Shown here piece after piece: positions 14,249 to 21,770 of a stretch of 28,951 nucleotides of DNA (position 1 is the first letter of the stretch; every line of letters begins with the position of its first letter). Under the pieces are notes generated by a model. It searched no databases. It was not told the DNA's origin and saw only the letters and a list, made by a program, of their open reading frames with translations. The DNA comes from Methanobacteriota archaeon. Lineage in GTDB: Archaea > Thermoplasmatota > Poseidoniia > MGIII > CG-Epi1. The translations under genes were made by a program, and so were the position numbers. The stretch lies in assembly GCA_029977605.1 (NCBI GenBank), contig JAPOKN010000006.1, positions 1 to 28,951 on the forward strand, read 5' to 3'.

Positions 14249-14620
14249 ATGGCAAACCCGTTATTTGTAACATACGAAGCTCCTTCCGAGCTATCTGAGA
14301 AAGCGTACCTTGCAGCTGAAACTGCAAGAGATGGTGGTAAAGTTAGAAAAGGTTCTAATGAAGTCACTAAGATTATTGAAAGAGGTCAAGCTAAATTGGT
14401 CATAATGGCTCTTGACGTTGAACCTCCTGAAATTCTTGCACACTTACCAATGCTTTGTGAGGAGAAACAAATCCCTTACACATACGTCCCATCCAGAGAT
14501 GAACTTGGTAAAGCCGCAGGTTTGAAAGTAACAACTGCAGCTATTGCAATAACCGAAATTGGAAAGAAAAAAGGCGCTTTAGAAGAAGTCGTTAAGGCTA
14601 TTCAAGCAGCTAAGAAGTAA
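14249..14620 (+). CDS. rpl7ae: Large-subunit ribosomal protein L7Ae (eL8)
   Basis: K-turn-binding protein of the archaeal ribosome; it is also the core protein of box C/D and H/ACA guide RNPs and of RNase P. It has 124 aa, the usual archaeal size. The family RNA-binding segment GSNEVTKIIERGQAKLVIMA is intact, followed by DVEPPEILAHLP and the YVPSRDELGKAAG loop. The start at 14249 is chosen over an in-frame GTG at 14210. It matches the family N-terminus (MANPLFV) and has a good Shine-Dalgarno (GAGGT) 7 bp upstream, one of the few in the window. It is first in the L7Ae-S28e-L24e-Ndk operon. A possible K-turn in its leader suggests autoregulation. Confidence 0.95.
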   Translation: MANPLFVTYEAPSELSEKAYLAAETARDGGKVRKGSNEVTKIIERGQAKLVIMALDVEPPEILAHLPMLCEEKQIPYTYVPSRDELGKAAGLKVTTAAIAITEIGKKKGALEEVVKAIQAAKK

Positions 14621-14625
14621 TAACA

Positions 14626-14829
14626 ATGGACGGAATTCCTGCACAAGTCGTTGAAGTACTCGGGCGTACTGGAATGAGAGGTGAAGCCACTTCTGTCAAA
14701 GTTAGAGTACTTGATGGCGATGACCGTGGCCGTATCATTAGGCGTAATGTACTAGGTCCCGTAGATATTGGAGATCAATTATTATTGATGGACTCCTCCA
14801 GAGAAGCTAAAGCATTAGATAGGAGATAG
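14626..14829 (+). CDS. rps28e: Small-subunit ribosomal protein S28e (eS28)
   Basis: Component of the archaeal/eukaryotic 30S/40S subunit near the mRNA exit channel, with an OB fold. It has 67 aa, the expected size. Conserved elements are VLGRTGMRGEATSVKVRVLD, DRGRIIRRNVLGPVDIGD and the C-terminal SSREAKALDRR, which matches the family ending (SEREARRLR). It starts 5 bp after the L7Ae stop and ends 2 bp before L24e, so it is part of a tight operon. The order is conserved in many archaea. Confidence 0.97.
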   Translation: MDGIPAQVVEVLGRTGMRGEATSVKVRVLDGDDRGRIIRRNVLGPVDIGDQLLLMDSSREAKALDRR

Positions 14830-14831
14830 AA

Positions 14832-15023
14832 ATGGTTGAAACTAAAAAATGTTCATTTACAGGAAAACCAATTCCACCAGGAACCGGCATGATGTATGTA
14901 AAGAAAACCGGCCAGGTTCTATATTTTATTAATTCTAAAGCTAAAAAGAATTATATTGAATTGGGTAGAGTTCCAGCACGTACTCGCTGGACTGATGTAG
15001 CAAGAAAGAAGAGAGAGCAATGA
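14832..15023 (+). CDS. rpl24e: Ribosomal protein L24e (eL24) lacking three zinc-ligand cysteines
   Basis: Small 50S protein of 63 aa, identified by PIPPGTGMMYVKKTGQVLYF and the C-terminal RVPARTRWT. Canonical archaeal L24e binds zinc through four Cys in the pattern CSFCG...FCSSKC. Here only the first (C7) remains. The other positions read Thr10, Ile33 and Ala37, so this is a zinc-free (C-) form. Replacement of zinc sites in ribosomal proteins is known as a way to save zinc. It is interesting that L37e in the same genome keeps all four Cys. The start ATG is 2 bp after S28e, and the stop overlaps the ndk start by 4 bp. Confidence 0.95.
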   Translation: MVETKKCSFTGKPIPPGTGMMYVKKTGQVLYFINSKAKKNYIELGRVPARTRWTDVARKKREQ

Positions 15024-15472
15024 GTAAAGAAACAACCTACGTAATGGTTAAACCAGATGGTGTCCAACGTGGTTTAGTTGGAGAAATTATTCGTCGATTC
15101 GAACAAAAAGGTTTACAATTAGTTGGATTAAAGCAAACTATACCTTCAGAAGAAATAGCAAAGAAGCATTATGATGTGCATTCAGACAAAACCTTCTTCT
15201 CAGGTTTGATCAAATTCATTACAAGTGGTCCAGTAATTTGTATGGCTTGGTCAGGAACTGATGCAATAAGTGTTTCACGAAATCTAATAGGACCTACAAA
15301 TGGCAGAGATGCGGGTCCAGGTACAATTAGAGGGGATTTTGGAATGGATATTGGGTTCAATATGATTCACGGTTCAGACGCTGCCGAAACAGCACAATTT
15401 GAGCTTGGTTTGTGGTTTCCAGAAGGCCTTAATGAATGGACTCAAGATAGTTTATCTTGGGTTTATGAATAA
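15020..15472 (+). CDS. ndk: Nucleoside diphosphate kinase
   Basis: Transfers the gamma phosphate from ATP to nucleoside diphosphates through a phospho-histidine, balancing the NTP pools. It has 150 aa, typical. TYVMVKPDGVQRGLVGEII opens the ferredoxin-like fold. The catalytic His is H117 in the signature NMIHGSD, and RGDFGMD and the NPT-type loop GPTNGRDAGPGTIRG are intact. It is the last gene of the ribosomal operon, with a 4-bp overlap with L24e (ATGA). In other archaea IF2 commonly follows; here the purQ promoter follows instead. Confidence 0.97.
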   Translation: MSKETTYVMVKPDGVQRGLVGEIIRRFEQKGLQLVGLKQTIPSEEIAKKHYDVHSDKTFFSGLIKFITSGPVICMAWSGTDAISVSRNLIGPTNGRDAGPGTIRGDFGMDIGFNMIHGSDAAETAQFELGLWFPEGLNEWTQDSLSWVYE

Positions 15473-15539
15473 TTTTTCAGAACGAAAATTTATAAGATTT
15501 CATAGGTCATAGTTTTAATCCCATTTCTAATGGTAAATA

Positions 15540-16364
15540 ATGTCAAATCCACAGGACTCGCGAGTTGGTGTTATCCGTATTGAAGGAACTAATTGTGAAG
15601 ACGAATCGGCTCAGGCTTTTTCCTCATTGGGATGTGATGTTGAGAAAGTTCACCTTAAGCAATTGGTAGGGGAAGTTGAGCCCTCTAATTGTCGTAATTT
15701 AAGTGATTATGATGCGCTATACTTCCCAGGTGGTTTTAGTTCAGGAGACTATGTTAGAGCTGGAGCAATTTTTGCGTCTAGAATGAAATCAGGATTAAAG
15801 TCTCAAATTGACGATTTTATTAGCTCAGGAAAACCAGTTCTGGGAATTTGCAATGGTTTTCAAATATTAGTAGAATTGGGAGCATTACCTGGTTCAGATT
15901 CAGGAACTACGAAAGTTCCAAATGCAGTTCTTCATACCAATGATTCTAATAGATTTGAAGCAAGACATGTTAATTTAAAAGTAAATTCATCAAACAAGAG
16001 TTTTTTCTTAGATAACTATGAAACAAATCAAGTTTTAGCAATTCCAAATGCTCATGCTGAGGGAAAATTGATATTGGACAAAGATATGTTAAATGAAATA
16101 GAAAATAACAATCAAGTAGCTTTCAGATATTGTAATTCTGAAGGATCACTTGACTCAGGTTACCCATGGAATCCAAATGGCGCACCTAATGACATTGCTG
16201 GCATTACAAATTCTAGAGGAAATGTTTTGGGAATGATGCCTCATCCTGAACGCGTATTCCACGGATGGCAGCATACAGATTGGACTTCTTCAGGTAAGAA
16301 ACCAGATGGCCCTGGCGATGGTAGGGCTCTGTTTGAAGGAGTAGTTGAATTTCTTTGCAAGTAA
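15540..16364 (+). CDS. purQ: Phosphoribosylformylglycinamidine synthase, glutaminase subunit PurQ
   Basis: Supplies ammonia from glutamine to PurL for FGAM synthesis in de novo purine synthesis. It is a class I glutamine amidotransferase of 274 aa, longer than the ~225-aa bacterial PurQ and similar to the glutaminase domain of large PurL. The nucleophile is C104 in LGICNGFQIL. The opening IRIEGTNCEDE, PGGFSSGDYVRAGA, HAEGK and the His-Glu of MMPHPERVFHGWQHTDW complete the site. TTTTAATC centred near 15516 lies 24 bp before the ATG, so a leaderless mRNA is likely; a short C-run (15520-15522) follows the box. The next gene's TTG start overlaps the purQ end by 10 bp. Confidence 0.94.
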   Translation: MSNPQDSRVGVIRIEGTNCEDESAQAFSSLGCDVEKVHLKQLVGEVEPSNCRNLSDYDALYFPGGFSSGDYVRAGAIFASRMKSGLKSQIDDFISSGKPVLGICNGFQILVELGALPGSDSGTTKVPNAVLHTNDSNRFEARHVNLKVNSSNKSFFLDNYETNQVLAIPNAHAEGKLILDKDMLNEIENNNQVAFRYCNSEGSLDSGYPWNPNGAPNDIAGITNSRGNVLGMMPHPERVFHGWQHTDWTSSGKKPDGPGDGRALFEGVVEFLCK

Positions 16365-17143
16365 ATGATTTAGACGTTGCCATTAAAGCAGCGATACGAG
16401 CTTCTGAAATAATTGCCGAAAGCTATGGAAATTTCAAAGAATTAGATTTCAAATCAGACATTGATGTTGTGACAGAAGTTGATTTTAAGTGTGAGGAAGC
16501 AATAACTAAGATATTACAAGAAGAAACGCCTGAATATGGAATAATTGCAGAAGAAGGAACTAGTTTTCCAGGAGAGAAAGTATGGATAGTAGACCCTTTG
16601 GATGGAACTATTAATTTTTCTCATTCGTTTCCGTTGTTTGGACCTTCTATAGGCTTATGTAAAGGAAATGAAGTCTTAATTGGCGTAATTGCAGACCCGA
16701 TACGTAAAGAGATATTTTACGCTTCTAAAGGAAATGGGGCTTTTTTGAATGATTTGTACAACAAAGGAGAACCTAAACGCTTACATGTTTCAAAAGTTAA
16801 GAATATGAAACAAGCGATTGTAGCTTCGAGTTTACCTTACAACAGAGATGGCGAATATTATCAGAATATGGGCCGTAAATTTATAGCTCTGGAAAAAGAA
16901 ATTCAGTCCACAAGAAAACTTGGAATGGCTGCGTTAACTATGGCATATATTGCAGCAGGAAGGTTAGAGGGATATATTGTCACAGGTGCAAAATCCTGGG
17001 ATATGGCTGGAGGAATAGCGATATTAGAAGAAGCAGGTGGAAAGATTACAAATTATAAGGGTGAACCATATACCTTAGACTCATTTGAATGGCTTGCTTC
17101 TAATGGCTACTTACATGATAATTTTGTAGAGATATACAAATAA
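16355..17143 (+). CDS. Inositol monophosphatase / archaeal fructose-1,6-bisphosphatase family enzyme
   Basis: Mg-dependent, lithium-sensitive-type sugar phosphatase of 262 aa. Metal-site motifs are IIAEEGT (Glu66-Glu67), VDPLDGTINFSH (Asp80, Asp83) and the C-terminal WDMAGGIAILEEAGG. In archaea this family often has both inositol-1-phosphatase and fructose-1,6-bisphosphatase activity, so it may serve gluconeogenesis or inositol-lipid synthesis. The only suitable in-frame start is TTG at 16355, inside the end of purQ, so translation is probably coupled. The neighbouring purine and carbon-metabolism genes do not decide between the two substrates. Confidence 0.9.
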   Translation: MQVNDLDVAIKAAIRASEIIAESYGNFKELDFKSDIDVVTEVDFKCEEAITKILQEETPEYGIIAEEGTSFPGEKVWIVDPLDGTINFSHSFPLFGPSIGLCKGNEVLIGVIADPIRKEIFYASKGNGAFLNDLYNKGEPKRLHVSKVKNMKQAIVASSLPYNRDGEYYQNMGRKFIALEKEIQSTRKLGMAALTMAYIAAGRLEGYIVTGAKSWDMAGGIAILEEAGGKITNYKGEPYTLDSFEWLASNGYLHDNFVEIYK

Positions 17144-17170
17144 TTAATTTAGCCAGTTCCTTGGAGTATT

Positions 17171-18007
17171 ATGACAGATCAATTGTACATGACTATGAAT
17201 GATGGGCATAATATTCCAGTTGTGGGTTTAGGTACTTGGAAATCAGAGCCAGGAGATTCAACCTACAATGCAGTTTTTGATTCAATTAAAGCTGGTTACA
17301 GACACATAGATACAGCAAGGGCTTATGATAATGAATCTGACGTAGGTAGAGCAATAAATGCAGCGGACGTCCCACGTGAAAATTTGTTTATAACAACAAA
17401 ATTGTGGAATAAAGACCAAGGTTATGATACTGCAATAGAAGCTTGCGAAAAGAGTTTAGCAAGATTAGACTGCAGATATATTGATCTTTACCTTATACAT
17501 TGGCCGCTTAAAGATCTAAGAAATGATTCTTGGAAAGCATTTATTGAATTGCAAAAAAGAGGAATTTGTAGATCTATAGGCGTAAGTAACTTCACTATTG
17601 ATAACTTAAAAGAATTAGAGGAAAAATATGATGTTCTACCAGCAATTAATCAAGTAGAATTTCATCCTTACCATTATCAAAAGGAATTATTAGAATATTG
17701 TAATTCAAAAAATATAATAATTGAAGCTTACAGTCCTTTAGTTCATGCAAAACGCATGGATGAGCCTCGTTTAATGGCTATTTCAGACGAATTAGGCAAG
17801 ACACCTGCTCAAGTTTTGATACGCTGGGCGATACAAAGAGGGATGGTTGTTCTTCCGAAATCAGTTAATCAGGATAGAATTGTAGAGAATTTTGCAGTTT
17901 TTGATTTCGATATTTCCAATTCATTGATGAAACGCTTAGATGATTTAGATGAAAGGTACGTAACTTGTTGGGATCCGCACAACCCGCCCCCTTACGCTCC
18001 AGTTTAA
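17171..18007 (+). CDS. Aldo/keto reductase
   Basis: NADPH-dependent carbonyl reductase with a TIM-barrel fold, 278 aa. The catalytic tetrad is complete: Asp47 and Tyr52 in HIDTARAYDNE, Lys77 in FITTKLWN and His110 in LYLIHWPL. The cofactor-binding C-terminal region includes VVLPKSVNQDRIVENFAVFDF, close to the IPKS pattern that contacts the 2'-phosphate of NADPH. It resembles the bacterial 2,5-diketogluconate-reductase/methylglyoxal-reductase group. The substrate is unknown. GGAG lies 4 bp before the ATG, and an AT-rich TTAATTTA about 22 bp upstream could act as a TATA box. It is probably a single gene. Confidence 0.93.
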   Translation: MTDQLYMTMNDGHNIPVVGLGTWKSEPGDSTYNAVFDSIKAGYRHIDTARAYDNESDVGRAINAADVPRENLFITTKLWNKDQGYDTAIEACEKSLARLDCRYIDLYLIHWPLKDLRNDSWKAFIELQKRGICRSIGVSNFTIDNLKELEEKYDVLPAINQVEFHPYHYQKELLEYCNSKNIIIEAYSPLVHAKRMDEPRLMAISDELGKTPAQVLIRWAIQRGMVVLPKSVNQDRIVENFAVFDFDISNSLMKRLDDLDERYVTCWDPHNPPPYAPV

Positions 18008-18060
18008 GCTAAAAAAGGGATAAAAATTAGTAAATAGGCTAATTGCTACTGCATTTAATG

Positions 18061-18092
18061 TATGCAAAATGCATATTTATGCAAAATGCATA
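18061..18092. promoter_or_regulatory. Two tandem perfect palindromes upstream of the fumarase gene
   Basis: TATGCAAAATGCATA occurs twice without change, at 18061-18075 and 18078-18092, with a 17-bp centre-to-centre spacing. Each copy is an inverted repeat (TATGCA/TGCATA with AAA between). A further TGCAT at 18050-18054 may be a partial third site. The pair ends right before the TATA box of the downstream gene, a position suited to a transcription factor. RHH repressors typically bind such tandem short sites, and the adjacent gene encodes an RHH-like domain. Confidence 0.7.
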
Positions 18093-18093
18093 C

Positions 18094-18105
18094 TTTTTAA
18101 TACAT
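18094..18105 (+). promoter_or_regulatory. TATA box of the fumarase gene
   Basis: TTTTTAATACAT, centred about 25 bp before the ATG at 18125. The mRNA is therefore probably leaderless. The operator-like palindromes abut its upstream side, where TFB would contact DNA. Confidence 0.5.
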
Positions 18106-18124
18106 AAAGCTACATAACGATAAT

Positions 18125-19768
18125 ATGCCAAAAATAGACTATACATCCATAAGAGTGACTAAAGAAGTAAGAGAAAGCCTTCAAAATTATGTTGAAGAGT
18201 GTTACAATGACCTTTCAATCAACTCTATGCTGAAAGTTCATATGGAAAATTTGAATGAGGGGCATGTTCGATTTCCTAAATATGGTATGTACGAGTGTCC
18301 GGAAAGCAGAAAACAAAAGATGCGTTCATCTATAAGCAAGAAATCAATTAAAAAAAGTGCTAATAATCTTTCATTAACAGGAAGTTTACCTTCTGATCCT
18401 TATACTCGAACCGAGTCAGATACGATGGGCGAGATGGAAGTCCCAAAATCGGCATTGTGGGGTGCAAGTACACAGAGAGCGGTCCTTAATTTTCCAATTA
18501 GTGGGATTCCTATGTCTCGCTCTTTCATTCGAGCACTAGGATATATCAAAGCCGGAGCTGCCGCAGCAAATGCAGAATTAGGGATAATCGATGACGAGAT
18601 GAAAGATGTAATAATTTCAGCTTCGATTAGTGTGGCAGATGGAAATTTTGATGAACATTTTCCGGTTGATGTTTTCCAAACAGGTTCTGGAACATCAACA
18701 AATATGAATGCTAACGAGGTAATAGCAAACATTTCTTCTGAAGAGAGTGGACTAAAGATACACCCTAATGATCATGTAAACCAAGGTCAATCATCAAATG
18801 ATGTAATTCCTTCAGCACTTCATCTATCAGCTTTACTCGAAATAGAAGAAAATCTATGTCCTGCGCTTTTAAATCTTCAAACGAGCCTTACTCAAAAATC
18901 AGATGAATTCATGTCAATAATCAAGACAGGCCGGACCCATTTAATGGATGCTACACCGATAAGGCTTGGGCAAGAGTTTGTGGGGTACGCAGGATTAATC
19001 GAACGCTCTCTTGATCGTCTTCTACTTGCTAAAGATGAACTGTCGTTACTTGCATTGGGAGGAACTGCAGTAGGCACGGGAGTAAATACAAAGGCCAAAT
19101 TTTCGGAATTAGCTTGTCAGTATATTTCGAAATTTTCAGGAATAGATGTTTATGAAACAGATAATCATTTCTTGGCACAGTCTAGTTTAGATGGTGCGTT
19201 GACAACTAGTGGAGTATTGCGCGGTTTAGCAGTAAGTTTACAAAAAATAGCTAATGATATTCGCTTAATGGGTTCGGGCCCTCGTTCAGGTATTTCTGAA
19301 TTATCATTACCAGCAGTTCAACCTGGCTCTTCAATAATGCCTGGAAAAGTTAACCCTGTTATTCCTGAAGCAATAATTCAAGCTTCATCGCAAGTGATAG
19401 CTTGTGATGCTGCCTTAGTTCAGAGCGGACAAGGAGGTTATTTTGAGTTAAACACAATGTTGCCTTTTGCAGCTCATAATCTTCTACAAGCAGTTTCTCT
19501 TTTATCTAATTCGGTTGAAGTTTTCGCAGCTAAATGTATTGATGGACTCGAAGCTACAGATAAAGGACCTGAATTATTGATGTCTGGTTTGATGTTAGCT
19601 ACTACCTTAGCTCCAGTAATAGGTTACGAAAAAGCAGCCAAAATAGCAAAAGAGGCACATAAGTCGGGTCAAACTGTGTTGGAAACTTCACTTGACTTAA
19701 CTGATTTATCTGAAGAAGAGTTAATTGAGATATTAAATCCTGAAAAAATGGTTAAACCTAGTGATTAA
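18125..19768 (+). CDS. fumC: Class II fumarase with N-terminal RHH-like domain
   Basis: Fumarate hydratase of the FumC family (fumarate to malate, TCA cycle), 547 aa instead of the usual 460 or so. The enzyme part begins near residue 96 (SDTMGEMEVPKSALWGAST). It contains TGRTHLMDATP with catalytic His272, HVNQGQSSND, and the signature GSSIMPGKVNP at 401-411 with the catalytic Ser. The extra ~95 residues start with YTSIRVT, a beta strand, then helix KEVRESLQNYVEEC and helix SINSMLKVHMENL. This is the layout of a ribbon-helix-helix DNA-binding domain, followed by a basic linker. TATA spacing supports the ATG at 18125, so the extension is translated. Two palindromes directly upstream suggest autoregulation. 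A plain start at Met66 or Met101 is the alternative. The 3' end overlaps acs by 4 bp. Confidence 0.93.
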   Translation: MPKIDYTSIRVTKEVRESLQNYVEECYNDLSINSMLKVHMENLNEGHVRFPKYGMYECPESRKQKMRSSISKKSIKKSANNLSLTGSLPSDPYTRTESDTMGEMEVPKSALWGASTQRAVLNFPISGIPMSRSFIRALGYIKAGAAAANAELGIIDDEMKDVIISASISVADGNFDEHFPVDVFQTGSGTSTNMNANEVIANISSEESGLKIHPNDHVNQGQSSNDVIPSALHLSALLEIEENLCPALLNLQTSLTQKSDEFMSIIKTGRTHLMDATPIRLGQEFVGYAGLIERSLDRLLLAKDELSLLALGGTAVGTGVNTKAKFSELACQYISKFSGIDVYETDNHFLAQSSLDGALTTSGVLRGLAVSLQKIANDIRLMGSGPRSGISELSLPAVQPGSSIMPGKVNPVIPEAIIQASSQVIACDAALVQSGQGGYFELNTMLPFAAHNLLQAVSLLSNSVEVFAAKCIDGLEATDKGPELLMSGLMLATTLAPVIGYEKAAKIAKEAHKSGQTVLETSLDLTDLSEEELIEILNPEKMVKPSD

Positions 19769-21696
19769 ATTCGATTATTTACGAGAGATTCAACAACACT
19801 AGGATCAGCTAACGTAGAGATGTCCCCTAAGTCATCGATATTATCGGATGCAATATTTCTTAGGATTCTTCGCATAATTTTTCCAGAACGTGTTTTTGGT
19901 AGCCCCTCCGTAAACTGTATTTTTTCAGGAGTGGCATGGGGTCCAATATCAGCTCTTACGATTTTAGCAATTTCAGTTCTGGTATTTTCGGTAATCTCTC
20001 TTCCTGTTCTCAGCGTTACAAAAGCATAGATTGAATTTCCCTTAATGTCATGCGGATATCCGACTACAGCAGCTTCTGCAACATCAGGATGTCCTCCTAT
20101 AGAGCCTTCAATTTCTGCAGTACCTAGATTATGTCCAGATACAATAATAACATCATCAACTCTTCCAGTTATCCAATAATATCCATTTTCATCTCTTTTA
20201 CATCCGTCACCTGAGAAGTATTTCCCCGGAAATCGTGAAAAATAAGTATCAAAAAATCTCTTATGGTCTCCATAAACAGTTCTCATTATACTTGGCCAAG
20301 GTCTTTGCATTACCAAATTTCCTTCAACATTATTTCCTTCCAAAACATTTCCATCATCGTCTACTAATTCAGGTAAAACTCCAAAGAAAGGTCTGGTTGC
20401 AGATCCAGGTTTTGTTTCAGTAACTCCAGGTAATGGTGTAATCATTATTCCGCCAGTTTCAGTTTGCCACCAAGTATCTACTATTGGACATTTTTGATTT
20501 CCTATAATCGAATGGTACCACATCCATTCAGGTTCTTTTATCGGCTCTCCAACCGTTCCCAGTAGTCTTAGACTTTCAAGATTATATTTTTTAGGCCAAT
20601 CATCTCCCTCTTTCATTAGAGCACGCAGTGCGGTTGGTGCAGTGTAAAAAATATTCACTTTATGTTTCTCAACAATTTCCCAAAATCTACCATAGTCCGG
20701 ATAGTTAGGTACGCCTTCGAACATTACAGTTACCGCACGATTTGCCATAGGGCCGTAAACAATGTATGAATGTCCAGTAATCCATCCGATATCTGCAGTA
20801 CACCAATAAATTTCTCCAGGTTTATAATCAAAAATGTAATGGTGAGTAGTTGAAGTGTATACCATATACCCTCCAGTAGTGTGCATTACACCTTTTGGTT
20901 TTCCTGTTGAGCCACTAGTATACAAAATGAACAATGGATCTTCAGCATTCATTATTTCAGGCTCACAAGTACTATCTGCTGAAGCTATAGCTTCATGCCA
21001 CCAAACATCTCTACTCGGTTCCATTTCAACAGGGCTTCCGGTTCTTTTGACAACTAGAATCTTTTCAATTGATGGCGTATTCTTGACAGCTTTGTCCGCA
21101 TTCGCTTTCATTGGTATATCATTCTTAGTTCCTCTAACTCCAGTATCCTGAGTAACAAGCACTTTACATTCTGAATCATTAATTCTAGATTCTAAACTAT
21201 CTGGAGAAAAAGCACCAAATACAACTGAATGTACGGCCCCTATTCTTGCACAAGCTAACAATGCAATTGTTAATTCAGGTATCATTTGCATGTAAATACA
21301 AACACGATCTCCCTTCTCTACTCCCAAACTTTTCAAAGAGTTTGCAGCAAGTTGTACTTCCGTCAAAAGATTATTGTAAGATAATTTCTTACTTTCCGAA
21401 GAATCGTTTCCCTCCCAAATGAGAGCAATTTCATTACCGTACCCATTATCAACATGTCTATCGACACAATTGTAACACGCATTTAGTTCTGCACCTTCAT
21501 ACCAACTAATATCAGCCTTGTCAAAGTCCCAATTCCAGACCTTATTCCATTTTTTAAACCAAGTAATCCTTTCAGCTTGTTCAGCCCAGAAACCTTCAGG
21601 GTTCTTAATTGAATAATCATATATTTCATTGTATTTTTCTATACTACCAACGTATGCATTATCCTTAATTTTTTTATTTGGTTTAAATGATTTCAT
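19765..21696 (-). CDS. acs: Acetyl-CoA synthetase (AMP-forming)
   Basis: Activates acetate to acetyl-CoA via acetyl-AMP, feeding the TCA cycle and lipid synthesis. It has 643 aa, the canonical size. Features in order are the N-terminal WFKKWNKVWNWDF region of Acs, the P-loop-like YTSGSTGKPKGVMHTTGGY, WWQTETGGIM, the hinge region (YWITGRVDDVI) and the C-terminal PKTRSGKIMRRILRNI with the adenylation Lys. That Lys is the residue acetylated by protein acetyltransferases in other organisms. It is convergent with the fumarase gene with a 4-bp overlap and divergent from nmd3. Physically pairing a fumarase with acs suggests a shared acetate/TCA theme, but they lie on opposite strands. The start codon is ATG. 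Confidence 0.97.
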   Translation of the reverse strand: MKSFKPNKKIKDNAYVGSIEKYNEIYDYSIKNPEGFWAEQAERITWFKKWNKVWNWDFDKADISWYEGAELNACYNCVDRHVDNGYGNEIALIWEGNDSSESKKLSYNNLLTEVQLAANSLKSLGVEKGDRVCIYMQMIPELTIALLACARIGAVHSVVFGAFSPDSLESRINDSECKVLVTQDTGVRGTKNDIPMKANADKAVKNTPSIEKILVVKRTGSPVEMEPSRDVWWHEAIASADSTCEPEIMNAEDPLFILYTSGSTGKPKGVMHTTGGYMVYTSTTHHYIFDYKPGEIYWCTADIGWITGHSYIVYGPMANRAVTVMFEGVPNYPDYGRFWEIVEKHKVNIFYTAPTALRALMKEGDDWPKKYNLESLRLLGTVGEPIKEPEWMWYHSIIGNQKCPIVDTWWQTETGGIMITPLPGVTETKPGSATRPFFGVLPELVDDDGNVLEGNNVEGNLVMQRPWPSIMRTVYGDHKRFFDTYFSRFPGKYFSGDGCKRDENGYYWITGRVDDVIIVSGHNLGTAEIEGSIGGHPDVAEAAVVGYPHDIKGNSIYAFVTLRTGREITENTRTEIAKIVRADIGPHATPEKIQFTEGLPKTRSGKIMRRILRNIASDNIDDLGDISTLADPSVVESLVNNRI

Positions 21697-21750
21697 GTAT
21701 TTGATTAAGTAACCTCAAACAAAAAACTTTCGAAGCATAAAAAACAAAAT

Positions 21751-21755
21751 CCCCC
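21751..21755 (+). promoter_or_regulatory. C-tract promoter element of nmd3
   Basis: CCCCC preceded by an A/T-rich ATAAAAAACAAAAT and followed by TCCTTT, ending 15 bp before the ATG. It matches the elements before gltX and L7Ae in composition and spacing. Confidence 0.4.
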
Positions 21756-21770
21756 TCCTTTAGATGATTA

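Noticed and set aside
18400..19098. Minus-strand open frames inside the fumarase gene
   Set aside because: They lie wholly within a strongly conserved enzyme frame and have no recognisable features of their own.
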